DNA of 64,000 nucleotides. Origin: Oligoflexia bacterium. GTDB taxonomy: Bacteria; Bdellovibrionota; UBA1018. The notes under the pieces were generated by a model. The model worked only from the letters and a program-made list of their open reading frames with translations. It was not told where the DNA came from and made no database searches. The translations under genes were made by a program, and so were the position numbers. The stretch covers positions 124,001 through 188,000 of the forward strand of contig JACMNQ010000036.1 in NCBI GenBank assembly GCA_014378465.1. Direction: 5' to 3'. Every line of letters starts with the position of its first letter. Positions within the stretch are counted from its first letter, which is position 1. Positions 29,493 to 38,668 of the stretch are shown here, piece by piece.

Positions 29493-29840
29493 TCAGTTGC
29501 CGAACTGAAGCTGGGCCCCTGCGGCGGGCTGGGTCCCGATTGCGCGGACTCCGTTGATCTTCTGGGCCCGTGCGCTCTGGGCCTGCGAAAGGCAAGCCTC
29601 GTAGCCCGGGTCCTTTTCACGCAGCACCAGTCCGGAGGAGTCCGTGCAGGAGGCGGAAATTCGCAAACCACTTTTCGTGACGGTTGCGGGATGATCAGGT
29701 GAATAAGTGGTGTTGTTGAGAAGATCGGCTGCGCCGCCACCGTGGATCTCCTGAAGCTTGAGTTGCTGATCGGCGAGGGCTGAACCGGCGAGCAGGGACG
29801 TGAACGTGAACGCGGTTTTCAAAAAGATCGAAAATTTCAT
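29493..29840 (-). CDS. small exported hypothetical protein
   Basis: Signal peptide MKFSIFLKTAFTFTSLLAGSALA. Confidence 0.65.
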   Translation of the reverse strand: MKFSIFLKTAFTFTSLLAGSALADQQLKLQEIHGGGAADLLNNTTYSPDHPATVTKSGLRISASCTDSSGLVLREKDPGYEACLSQAQSARAQKINGVRAIGTQPAAGAQLQFGN

Positions 29841-29891
29841 GACCTGTTTATATGATGAGTGACTTTGAGTGTCAACTGGGCCGGATTTCAA

Positions 29892-31208
29892 TCATTTTTT
29901 CCAGCGCGTTGATCTCTCTTCAAGCTTCTCATGCATCTTGGAAATCGCGACGAGAGGAGTCTGTTCACGGGCCAGCACTTTGTGCACTTCGGTCCAGATT
30001 TCCTGGCTCACTTCGGGATAGTCCGCGCGCGTGATCTTCGAAGGTCTCAGGAGTGCGTTCCGCAGAAGGGACATCATGAGCGGGTGATGAGGGGCCGCTT
30101 TGAGAATTTCGGGTCGATCGTAAAGGATCGACAGACTGGGACTGCCGCCGCCCGTGAGTGCGAGCTGAGTCTGAGCTTCGAGACCTGTCAGAGTCTGAAG
30201 CAGGTCTGCCGCAAGCTGCGGATGCCGGGAGTACTTCGAGATGGCCAGAGACCAGCCACCCAGTGTGCTGGAGTGGGTTCCTCGCGAAGTGCCCTTGGGG
30301 ATGAGGAGCACTCCGGTCGGAACCATGGAAATTTCCGCCCAGGCCGAAGGCCAGGCCCTGAGAAAAACCGCTTTGCCCTGGCGGTAAAACTCGTGGGAGT
30401 CCCGTTCGGCGAAATTCAGCACTTCAGGTGGAGTGATTTTTCCCATCCAGGACAGGGCGGTCTGAAGCGCGGTCTGGACATTCGAAGTGTTGATTCGAAC
30501 TTTGCCATGGTCGTCAATGAAAGGATAGCCCTGGTAGCTTCCCACCCATTCGAGAAAATTGCAGGTGAGGCCTTCATACGCTTTCGCCTGGAAGACGTAA
30601 CCCCAAAGCTCCCTGTTTCCGGCAGCTCGTTCTTTTTCCTGGATGAAGGCGGCGGTGTCCGCAAGTTCTTCCCAGGTTTCCGGCGGAGTGCGTCCGTACT
30701 TTTTCAGGAGATCCGTGCGGTAGTACATCATCCCGACAGAAACGTTGAACGGGATGGCGAGAAGGCGGCCGTTCACGGTGTTGTTCTGAATGTAGAGGGG
30801 GATGTAGCGGGTGGCGGCTTCAGGAAAATAATTTTTCAGTTCCAGCAGGTGCTTGTGAAAGACGGCGGGCCAGGTGATATCGACCCCAAAGACGTCCAGC
30901 TCAGGCGATCCTGCGCCGAGGAGCTTTGAGTATTTCCTGAGTTTCTCGGTGCTCGTCAGTTTCTTCCGCTCGATCTTGAGATTGACGTTCTTGCGAGTCG
31001 CCCAGGCGCGGCTGGTCTGCTCACACAGATCGCCTGCGTAGCCCGTGAAGCTGCAATCGATCGTGAGGCTGGGCTGGACCACCTGGACAGCCTCTGCAGC
31101 CGGGGCCGTGAGGCTGAGCACGACTGCCGCCGTCAGGCTGAGCGTGAGAAGCTTCACGAATGGCAGTGATGCCAGAAGAGCGGCGCGCGGCTTCGTTTCA
31201 GTGTCCAT
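29892..31208 (-). CDS. extracellular solute-binding protein (sugar ABC-type)
   Basis: Signal peptide; LDVFGVDITWPAVFHKHLLEL, AIPFNVSVGMMYYRTDLLKKYG. Confidence 0.85.
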   Translation of the reverse strand: MDTETKPRAALLASLPFVKLLTLSLTAAVVLSLTAPAAEAVQVVQPSLTIDCSFTGYAGDLCEQTSRAWATRKNVNLKIERKKLTSTEKLRKYSKLLGAGSPELDVFGVDITWPAVFHKHLLELKNYFPEAATRYIPLYIQNNTVNGRLLAIPFNVSVGMMYYRTDLLKKYGRTPPETWEELADTAAFIQEKERAAGNRELWGYVFQAKAYEGLTCNFLEWVGSYQGYPFIDDHGKVRINTSNVQTALQTALSWMGKITPPEVLNFAERDSHEFYRQGKAVFLRAWPSAWAEISMVPTGVLLIPKGTSRGTHSSTLGGWSLAISKYSRHPQLAADLLQTLTGLEAQTQLALTGGGSPSLSILYDRPEILKAAPHHPLMMSLLRNALLRPSKITRADYPEVSQEIWTEVHKVLAREQTPLVAISKMHEKLEERSTRWKK

Positions 31209-31305
31209 GGTTGGAAGTCTAACCACAATTCCCACCTTTGTCATTTGCTCCCGAATCTTGCTGGAGAAAGGGAATGAACGAGGTCCTCGCTCCGGTCCCA
31301 TGAGC

Positions 31306-32034
31306 TCATTTCCGGAGCGGCTCGGCCTTGAGCTGCGGCGCGGATTCCTTCCAGTCGCCGGCGTGATAGTGAGCGACGTAATCCTTGATCCGGTTCAGCG
31401 GCAGAAACTTCGCGTTCTGACTGTCGGCTCGGTACCAGAAAGGCACGAAGCCGGCCTTCTCGGCGGCATTCATCTCGGCCTGGCTTTCGCCGATGTAGAT
31501 CGCCTGGCAACCTGCCGCTTTTGCCGATTCGAGGCCGCGATTCAGGATGCACTCGGAACAGGTAAGCGGCTTTCTTTCGCTGATGTGGTTGGGGAAAAAG
31601 ATTCTGCCTTCGAAGATGCGGTGATTCCCTGAACCCTTGATTTTTCCGAAGAAAGACCAGTCAAATTCAGGTTCGCCCTTTTTCCAGTCCTGCTGGAAAC
31701 TTTTCTGAGCGAAGAGAAGCTGCCGAGTTCTCTTGTCGGGCACCTGATGAAATTCTCCCTCATCGCCCCAGGTCGGCGGAATATTGGAAATGAGTCCGAG
31801 AGTATAGCCTTTTTTCTTCAGCTGACTGAGGTACGGAAGCGCCCCTTTGACGTAGCGTTCGTCTTTCATGTGGCCGAGATTCTTCGGGTCCGGACTCGCG
31901 TTGACCAGAGTGTCGCCCACGTCAAAGAAGATCCACGGCTTCGCACAGGATGCGGAGGCCTGCTGGCAGGCAAAAGCGGTGAGCACTCCCGCTGCAAGCA
32001 GGAGTGTCGATGAGAACGGCCTTTCGTGACTCAT
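31306..32034 (-). CDS. exported HAD-superfamily-like protein
   Basis: Signal peptide; FFDVGDTLVN, LGLISNIPPTWG, AIYIGESQAEMNAAEKAGF. Confidence 0.75.
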   Translation of the reverse strand: MSHERPFSSTLLLAAGVLTAFACQQASASCAKPWIFFDVGDTLVNASPDPKNLGHMKDERYVKGALPYLSQLKKKGYTLGLISNIPPTWGDEGEFHQVPDKRTRQLLFAQKSFQQDWKKGEPEFDWSFFGKIKGSGNHRIFEGRIFFPNHISERKPLTCSECILNRGLESAKAAGCQAIYIGESQAEMNAAEKAGFVPFWYRADSQNAKFLPLNRIKDYVAHYHAGDWKESAPQLKAEPLRK

Positions 32035-32042
32035 GATGAAGG

Positions 32043-32411
32043 TTATCGAGTGAGGCGTTCCGCAGTGGTCATTTCAAGGCTGTAGAGTTTTTCGCCGGCG
32101 ATTCCGTCGAGGTAGGAAACGTGGACGGTGAGCACGTTCGTGAGCTGTGCAGTTTCATATTTGAAAGCGCAGGCAAGTTCAGCGAAAGATACCAGTTTGC
32201 ATGAGCCGTCAACAAGTTGGCCGACATAATCAGTCGAAGAGACAGTCATTGCCTGATAGCCAGTCTTGATCTTCTGGGCCAGGGCCAAGACCTGCTTTGA
32301 GGTCAGGGGTGCGGAATCGAGAGAGGAAGCGAAAGAAGGGGATGAAGCGGAAACTACGAGCGCCATGCCGACGAATGAAAGGAGAGCGAGGTTTTTCATG
32401 AAACCGTTCAT
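32043..32411 (-). CDS. small exported hypothetical protein
   Basis: Signal peptide MNGFMKNLALLSFVGMALVVSASSPSFA. Confidence 0.65.
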   Translation of the reverse strand: MNGFMKNLALLSFVGMALVVSASSPSFASSLDSAPLTSKQVLALAQKIKTGYQAMTVSSTDYVGQLVDGSCKLVSFAELACAFKYETAQLTNVLTVHVSYLDGIAGEKLYSLEMTTAERLTR

Positions 32412-32599
32412 ACTGAATATAGCGTAGTGCGTCAACCGCTTTCCTTGGAGATCGGGAAGCCTCTCCTTCGCTGAATCCGGTTTGCTTCGATGCTCCTGAA
32501 AACATGAAGTTTTCTTCACCTGCGGCTGAAGACCGGATTGTCAGGAATTCTTCGGAGTTTGGCCTGTGAAACGCACGACTCCTTCGTTACCCTTGAAGG

Positions 32600-35347
32600 A
32601 TGAATATCAAGGACATGATGCGCACCCGGGACGGTCGAAAACTCATGCTCGGGTTCTGTCTGGCCATGGTGCTGTTTCTGATCATCGGTTTTGCCTCCTA
32701 CACGGGTACCCGGCAGGTGGCAAAAGCGACGGATGATCGCGGCAGGGCGAAACAGAACATTCTCGAGATCGAATTCCTTTTCTCGAGTCTGCGCGATGCC
32801 GAAACCGGACAACGGGGTTACCTGCTCACCGGCAAGCCGGAATACCTTGTCCCTCATACCGAGGCAGTGGGCCGAATCAAGGGTCAGTACGAGGCTTTGA
32901 AGGTGTCGCTGGACGATCATCGGGAGCTGATTGGCGACGCCGCCAGGCTCCGCATCCTGATCGATGAAAAACTGGGGGAGCTGGCTGAGACGATCGCACT
33001 GCGAAAATATCAGGGCTTCAAAGCAGCGCTTGCGATCGTCCAGAACGATTCAGGCAAGAAGGCCATGGACGAAATACGGAAGATCCTGAATTCGCTGAAG
33101 GTGCGTGAACAGGCAATCCTGCAGGAGCGGGCCGCTTACGCCGACCAGGTCAATCACAGAACGCTCTGGATCGTCACTCTCGGAGACACCCTGGCGATGC
33201 TGCTGGTCTGCCTGAGCGCCTATTATTTTCTGCGAGACCGGACGAAGCGACTGGCCGCCGAAAGAGCGAATGATGAACTCAATGCCGGGCTGGAGTCTCG
33301 GGTTCTGGAAAGAACGCAACAGTTGGAGTTTGAGCGCTCCCGTTTCGAAACGGTTCTTCAGCAGATGCCCGCTGCGGTGATCATCGCGGATGCCACAGGC
33401 GCACTTGTCTTCGCCAACAACAAGATGCAGGATGTCTGGCGACACCCACTGCTTCCGTCGGGAAGCGTGGATGAGTACGCTCAGTGGAAGGGCTTTCACA
33501 TGGATGGGACGCCCTATGCGCCCACGGACTGGCCACTGGCGAGATCGCTCATGACGGGGGTGACGATTCCCTCCGAAGTCACTGAGATTGAAAGGGGTGA
33601 TGGAACCCGGGGCACGATTCGTCTGAGTTCCGCTCCGATCCGGAACGGAGAAGGGATTATTCAGGGCGCCGTGGTGGTCTGTCAGGACGTGACTGAGCAG
33701 ATCAAGCTTGAAGCGGAACGCGCTCAACTCATGATCCGGGAAAAAGGTGCGGTCGAAACCGCCCGCCTGAAATCCCAGTTTCTCGCGAACATGAGTCATG
33801 AGATCAGGACGCCTTTGAACGGAATCATCGGCATGACCGATCTGCTGCTGGAGTCAGAGCTGGGGGAGCAGCAGCGAAGGTACGCGAAGATCGTGCAGGA
33901 TTCCGGAAATTCGCTGCTCACGATCATCAATGACATTCTCGACTTTTCGAAGATTGAAGCTGGAAAGCTCGATCTTGAGGTCATCGACTTCAATCTCGTT
34001 TCATTGGTGGAAGGACAGGCGGATCTGCTCAGTCCAAAAGCCAAGGACAAAAGCCTCTCGCTGATGAGTTTCGTTGATCCGCGACTTCCCGTCTATCTCA
34101 AGGGAGATCCAGGAAGAATCGGACAGATCCTGCTGAATCTGGTGAGCAACGCGGTGAAATTCACCGAACGCGGCTCCATCGTCATTCGGGCCGAGGCGGA
34201 CTCGGAAATTTCGGGTGGCGAAGCCCATCATTCCGCCGATTCCGTTCAGGTTCGTTTCAGCGTGCAGGACAGCGGTATCGGACTTTCATCCGTCGCAAGT
34301 GCGCGCCTCTTTCAGCCGTTCACGCAGGCGGATGATTCGACCGCGAGAAAATATGGGGGGACCGGCCTGGGTCTTTCCATCAGTAAACAGCTGGCCGAAC
34401 TCATGGGGGGCGAGATCGGCATCGAGAGTGAGGAAGGGAAGGGGTCCACCTTCTGGTTCAGCTGCAAACTCTCGCGTTCGCTGCAGACTGAAGAACCCAA
34501 ACGCATCAATCCCGTGCTGCTCCAGGATCTGAGAGTGCTGATCGTCGATGATGACTATCCTGCTGGGGAGATCGCAGAAAAGTACCTCGGACGGTGGGGC
34601 ATGAAATCGACGCAGGTGAAGAGTGGTGCCGATGCCCTGGCGCTCCTGCAGGTCGAGCACAATGCGCTTCGACCGTTTGATCTGGTTCTCATTGACAAGC
34701 GCATGCCCGAAATGAATGGTTTCGAGCTTGCGGCCGCGATTCAGGCAGATCCGCGATTCAAAGGCATTCGCATGATCCTGGTCACCGCCTATGACCGGAT
34801 CTCCCAGTCCGAAGGAGCCTTGCATGCCGGTTTTTCCGCCTACCTCACCAAGCCCATCAAACAATCCGAACTGTACGACAAGATCGCGGAGACCATGGGC
34901 AGGGCGACTGTCCCCGCGATCTCCCCCGAAAAGCTTCTGGCCGATTCAGGTGACCCGGGTTCAGCCGGAGATCGGTCCCATTTCCGCGTTCTCATCGCGG
35001 AAGACAATCAGATCAATCAGCTTCTGGCCCTGACGCTGCTGAAGAATCTCGGTTACTCAGCGCACGCGGTCGCCAACGGGCGTGAAGCCATCGAAGCGAT
35101 GCTCCAGACTTCCTACGACCTCGTCCTCATGGATTGCCAGATGCCTGAGATGGACGGTTTCGAAGCGACACGAAAGATCCGGGCGCAGGAGTCCGGCCAG
35201 CGCACTCCCATCATCGCATTGACGGCGAATGCCATGCAGGAAGACAAGGAACGCTGCCTGACGGCAGGAATGGATGATTACATTTCAAAACCCGTCAAGA
35301 AGGAGACCCTGAGGCTCGCGCTGGAGCGCTGGCTCACGAAAGCCTGA
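32600..35347 (+). CDS. hybrid sensor histidine kinase (CHASE3-like, PAS, HisKA, HATPase, two REC domains)
   Basis: FLANMSHEIRTPLNGIIGMTDLLL; GGTGLGLSISKQL; two receiver domains with DKRMPEMNGFE and DCQMPEMDGFE. Confidence 0.95.
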   Translation: MNIKDMMRTRDGRKLMLGFCLAMVLFLIIGFASYTGTRQVAKATDDRGRAKQNILEIEFLFSSLRDAETGQRGYLLTGKPEYLVPHTEAVGRIKGQYEALKVSLDDHRELIGDAARLRILIDEKLGELAETIALRKYQGFKAALAIVQNDSGKKAMDEIRKILNSLKVREQAILQERAAYADQVNHRTLWIVTLGDTLAMLLVCLSAYYFLRDRTKRLAAERANDELNAGLESRVLERTQQLEFERSRFETVLQQMPAAVIIADATGALVFANNKMQDVWRHPLLPSGSVDEYAQWKGFHMDGTPYAPTDWPLARSLMTGVTIPSEVTEIERGDGTRGTIRLSSAPIRNGEGIIQGAVVVCQDVTEQIKLEAERAQLMIREKGAVETARLKSQFLANMSHEIRTPLNGIIGMTDLLLESELGEQQRRYAKIVQDSGNSLLTIINDILDFSKIEAGKLDLEVIDFNLVSLVEGQADLLSPKAKDKSLSLMSFVDPRLPVYLKGDPGRIGQILLNLVSNAVKFTERGSIVIRAEADSEISGGEAHHSADSVQVRFSVQDSGIGLSSVASARLFQPFTQADDSTARKYGGTGLGLSISKQLAELMGGEIGIESEEGKGSTFWFSCKLSRSLQTEEPKRINPVLLQDLRVLIVDDDYPAGEIAEKYLGRWGMKSTQVKSGADALALLQVEHNALRPFDLVLIDKRMPEMNGFELAAAIQADPRFKGIRMILVTAYDRISQSEGALHAGFSAYLTKPIKQSELYDKIAETMGRATVPAISPEKLLADSGDPGSAGDRSHFRVLIAEDNQINQLLALTLLKNLGYSAHAVANGREAIEAMLQTSYDLVLMDCQMPEMDGFEATRKIRAQESGQRTPIIALTANAMQEDKERCLTAGMDDYISKPVKKETLRLALERWLTKA

Positions 35348-35350
35348 CGA

Positions 35351-36304
35351 TCACGGGGCCTGCACGTCGACGCAGGGATTGACCCCGGCCTTTTTCGGCA
35401 GCTGAAAGTTGTCGGGGTCGACGACTTTCCAACCGTGCGCGGAATCGACGCCCTGATCACAGGCGGCATCTCTGAGCACTTCAGGATGAACCAGTTCGTT
35501 GACGTTCTCGGGAATTTCTCTCCAGAGAAGAACGAGAGCGATGTGGTAGCGCGGGCCCTGGTAATAGTCGACTTTGATCGGCAATTCTGTTCCGGACTCG
35601 AGTCGAACGGACTGAGTAGCACACTTGAATCTGGTGGCGTGTGTTCCGTCATTGTCAATGAGGGTCTTGAAGACGTTTGACGAACCTGCGGCTGAACTCG
35701 AAGGGGAGTGGGTCGCAAGACCGGGTTCACCCACCTGCATGATCGCTCCATCATCGGCGGCGAGTGCAAACTGATATTTGCCGGGATGATCTCCGGCCTT
35801 GAGTCTGATCACGCTGTCGAAGTGAAGCGAAAACCATTCAATCAGCACTTCTCCCCTGGCGTTGGTGAGAGTGCTGCCTTCCTGGTTGGAAAATCCCTGG
35901 TCGAAGGCGCGAGTCGGAACATTCAACTGACTGAAGTACAGGTCGAGGTCAGGACTGGTGCCTTTTGACTGACAAGTGGCGACGCGGGCGCAGCGGTCAC
36001 CCGGCGTCGCCAGATAGAACAGTTTACCCAGCAGTCCATTCCTGCTGTTGCCGGAAGTCTTGTCACCTCCGAATGGATCGCAGACGACTCTGGTCGGATC
36101 CACGGGCATCCCGCCGGAGCTGCCATCCTGATTTGCGGCCGCAGTGATATCGCTTGAGGAAGATACTTCGGTGTCAGAACCGGGCACCTTTTGAAAGAAA
36201 GTTCTGGTGTCGCAACTGCAAAGAGCGCAACTGGTGATGCCCAGAAGCAGAATGCTGACCGATTGCTGGCTCAGATCAAGTCTCAAAACGAAATTTTTTT
36301 GCAT
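35351..36304 (-). CDS. exported PA14-like-domain hypothetical protein
   Basis: LYFSQLNVPTRAFDQGF, LRLKAGDHPGKYQFALAADDGA-type block, IKVDYYQGPRYHIALVLLWRE. Confidence 0.6.
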   Translation of the reverse strand: MQKNFVLRLDLSQQSVSILLLGITSCALCSCDTRTFFQKVPGSDTEVSSSSDITAAANQDGSSGGMPVDPTRVVCDPFGGDKTSGNSRNGLLGKLFYLATPGDRCARVATCQSKGTSPDLDLYFSQLNVPTRAFDQGFSNQEGSTLTNARGEVLIEWFSLHFDSVIRLKAGDHPGKYQFALAADDGAIMQVGEPGLATHSPSSSAAGSSNVFKTLIDNDGTHATRFKCATQSVRLESGTELPIKVDYYQGPRYHIALVLLWREIPENVNELVHPEVLRDAACDQGVDSAHGWKVVDPDNFQLPKKAGVNPCVDVQAP

Positions 36305-36581
36305 GATGATTCCCCAGATTCCCTGTCAAAGTTGTCCGGCCCCTGTGTCGGGTGAATTCAAGTTTAATGCCGCGCATAAAGCCGTGATTTCATGAATTTA
36401 TGTCGCCACGGACACATTTCCAACTTTTTGACGCTGTCCAGAAGTAAGCCGGTTTCAGTGCCCTGACTGCGGAAATGTCGCTCGTCAGTACAAAATCCGG
36501 CCGACGTTGGCCTTTCGCCTGCAATGAAGAATCATCACTACACCGGTGTGTTTATAAAAATTTAAGAAAGGACATCCGAAC

Positions 36582-36881
36582 ATGTTTCACCTCATTGGAT
36601 TTATCGTCTTCGGTTTCATCGTCGGTCTGATCGCTCGAGCCATCATGCCCGGTCGCGACAATATGAGCATCCCCATGACCTGCCTGTTGGGCGTGGTGGG
36701 TTCCGTGGCTGCGGGCTGGTTGGGTCGTGCATTCAACTGGTATGGTCCAGAAGATGGCGCCGGATTCATCATGTCGACGATTGGAGCGGTCATCCTTCTC
36801 GTGATCTACAGTCGCGTCGTTTCGAAGCGTGGTGTTCTTGCTCGTTCAACCGACAAGAATTATCCACGTCGCGTCGCCTGA
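36582..36881 (+). CDS. GlsB/YeaQ/YmgE-family membrane protein
   Basis: IGFIVFGFIVGLIARAIMPGRDNMS...GVVGSVAAGWLGRAF. Confidence 0.9.
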   Translation: MFHLIGFIVFGFIVGLIARAIMPGRDNMSIPMTCLLGVVGSVAAGWLGRAFNWYGPEDGAGFIMSTIGAVILLVIYSRVVSKRGVLARSTDKNYPRRVA

Positions 36882-36952
36882 TCGACCTTTCTGTTGCCTT
36901 CGGTGTGTTGAAACATCGAGGGCATTTTTAATTTCAATCATCGGAATAACTC

Positions 36953-37396
36953 ATGAAACTCAAATACGACTTCTCCGTTCTCGCTTCACTCTGCATCCCG
37001 CTTCTGCTCGTGGCCCTGTCGGGATCGGGTTGCTCGTCCGCATCCCTCAGCGACGAATTTGAAAAAGTCATGCCGGAAATGACGACTCAGGAAGTGACGA
37101 AAGCCATGAAGACGGGGCCGTCTCGTTTCGAAGCGGTGGACAAGACCGATTATGCCAGCTGGTACTGGGGCAATGACTACTGCGTCCTGTTCAAGGGTGG
37201 GAAAGTCGTCGGCAAGAATTCAAGTGCAGAGGGAAAATCCGCGAGTGTCGGACCCGGCAAGTACGAAGAGAAGAATCCCGCACAGTGTCTGGCTCCTGGA
37301 CAGGTGGCCGAATCAGGTGCAGATCGAAGCATCAACATTCCTGGCATCGGAACGATCAAGCTGCCGAAGAGGGAATTGACCAGGAGCGCTCACTGA
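36953..37396 (+). CDS. lipoprotein-like hypothetical protein
   Basis: Signal with LSGSGCSS lipobox. Confidence 0.7.
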   Translation: MKLKYDFSVLASLCIPLLLVALSGSGCSSASLSDEFEKVMPEMTTQEVTKAMKTGPSRFEAVDKTDYASWYWGNDYCVLFKGGKVVGKNSSAEGKSASVGPGKYEEKNPAQCLAPGQVAESGADRSINIPGIGTIKLPKRELTRSAH

Positions 37397-37797
37397 TCTC
37401 TGAAGCGGGCTCGCCATTCCGGAGACGGCAGGGGACAGGCATCCAGCTTTCCGAACCACTTGTAACGGTTTTTCGCGATCACTCCATACACGAAGTCACG
37501 AAGGGCGATGGGGAAGAGCCTGAAGCAGCGGAGAAGAGGCCAGGCGCCTGAAAGATGACTTGCGATCCTGAGGGCCGCATCAGACTTGAAATGGGCGCGC
37601 CCATCTTCGATGACGATCAGGGATTCCGGGCTTTCCGAAAGTTCAAGAGGCAGTTTCTGCGAGATCAGTGCATCACGTCCAAACTGAGACTGAAGTGATG
37701 CAAAGTTGAAATGGGCCTGCCGATCCCGCTTCAGGATGAACGCGACGCTTTTGTTGCAGAGTCCACACACCCCGTCATAGAGAATGAGAGCAGCCAT
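37390..37797 (-). CDS. DUF393/DCC family thiol-disulfide oxidoreductase-like protein
   Basis: LILYDGVCGLCNKSVAFILKRD. Confidence 0.9.
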   Translation of the reverse strand: MAALILYDGVCGLCNKSVAFILKRDRQAHFNFASLQSQFGRDALISQKLPLELSESPESLIVIEDGRAHFKSDAALRIASHLSGAWPLLRCFRLFPIALRDFVYGVIAKNRYKWFGKLDACPLPSPEWRARFRDQ

Positions 37798-37888
37798 GGC
37801 TGAAGCATAACTCCGACGGTGCTTGCGATGCACGCGTAATCAGAGTTAGGATGGGGTTCTCGATCACATCAATTTCTCTGGAGGCCTC

Positions 37889-38386
37889 ATGACGTTTTTC
37901 AAAAAAGAAATTCGCTTTTCTCTCGCTCTCTCGTCCCTTTCCGCACTTGCTCTTGCAACCCTTGCCGTGGGTGGCATCACTCTCTCGGCTCCGCAGGTCC
38001 AGGCCGCCGATGCCGTGAAGCAGATCAAACTGGGAACCAAAGGCGACACGCTCGCTTTTGACCAAGTCAAGCTCACTGCCAAACCGAAACAGAAGGTCAA
38101 AGTGACTTTCAAGAACAATGCGGGCAAGAGTTCCGGGATGCAGCACAATTTTGTTCTCGTCAAACCGGGAACGGATGCTGAAGTTGCCAACGCGGGAATC
38201 GCGGCCGGAGCGGAAAAGAACTGGACTCCGGCTTCGCCCAATATCATCGCAGCCACGAAACTCGCCAATCCGGGTGAAAGCCAGACCGTCGAATTCACGG
38301 CTCCTGAGCAGCCCGGCGATTACCCGTTCATCTGCACTTTTCCAGGTCATGCCGCTCTCATGAAGGGTGTGCTGACCGTCAAATGA
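37889..38386 (+). CDS. azurin/auracyanin-like cupredoxin
   Basis: Signal peptide; GMQHNFVLVKPG and PGDYPFICTFPGHAALMKGVLTVK copper-ligand motifs. Confidence 0.9.
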   Translation: MTFFKKEIRFSLALSSLSALALATLAVGGITLSAPQVQAADAVKQIKLGTKGDTLAFDQVKLTAKPKQKVKVTFKNNAGKSSGMQHNFVLVKPGTDAEVANAGIAAGAEKNWTPASPNIIAATKLANPGESQTVEFTAPEQPGDYPFICTFPGHAALMKGVLTVK

Positions 38387-38396
38387 ACTGAATTCA

Positions 38397-38451
38397 AATC
38401 TTGCAAATTCAGGGGCAGAACGAAAATCCGGCCCCTGAACTTGCAAGATTT
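38397..38451 (+). terminator. long imperfect inverted repeat, probable terminator of the cupredoxin gene
   Basis: AAATCTTGCAAATTCAGGGGC ... GCCCCTGAACTTGCAAGATTTT. Confidence 0.75.
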
Positions 38452-38668
38452 TGAGTTCACGGGTTGATCAGGGAGTGCTCGATTCGACACCCATTCGGTT
38501 GACGACTGTCTGACCCTTGGACAGTTTTTTCCCGTGCATCGACATGGACCGGCATCACGGTCAGGCAACATGGATGTAGGTCGTGAGATTCATTGGAGTC
38601 AATCTGTCCGGCCATTCGAAGATCCAAGAGGTCGGCTCGGGTATCAGTCTTGCTGAAGGGCCAGTACC

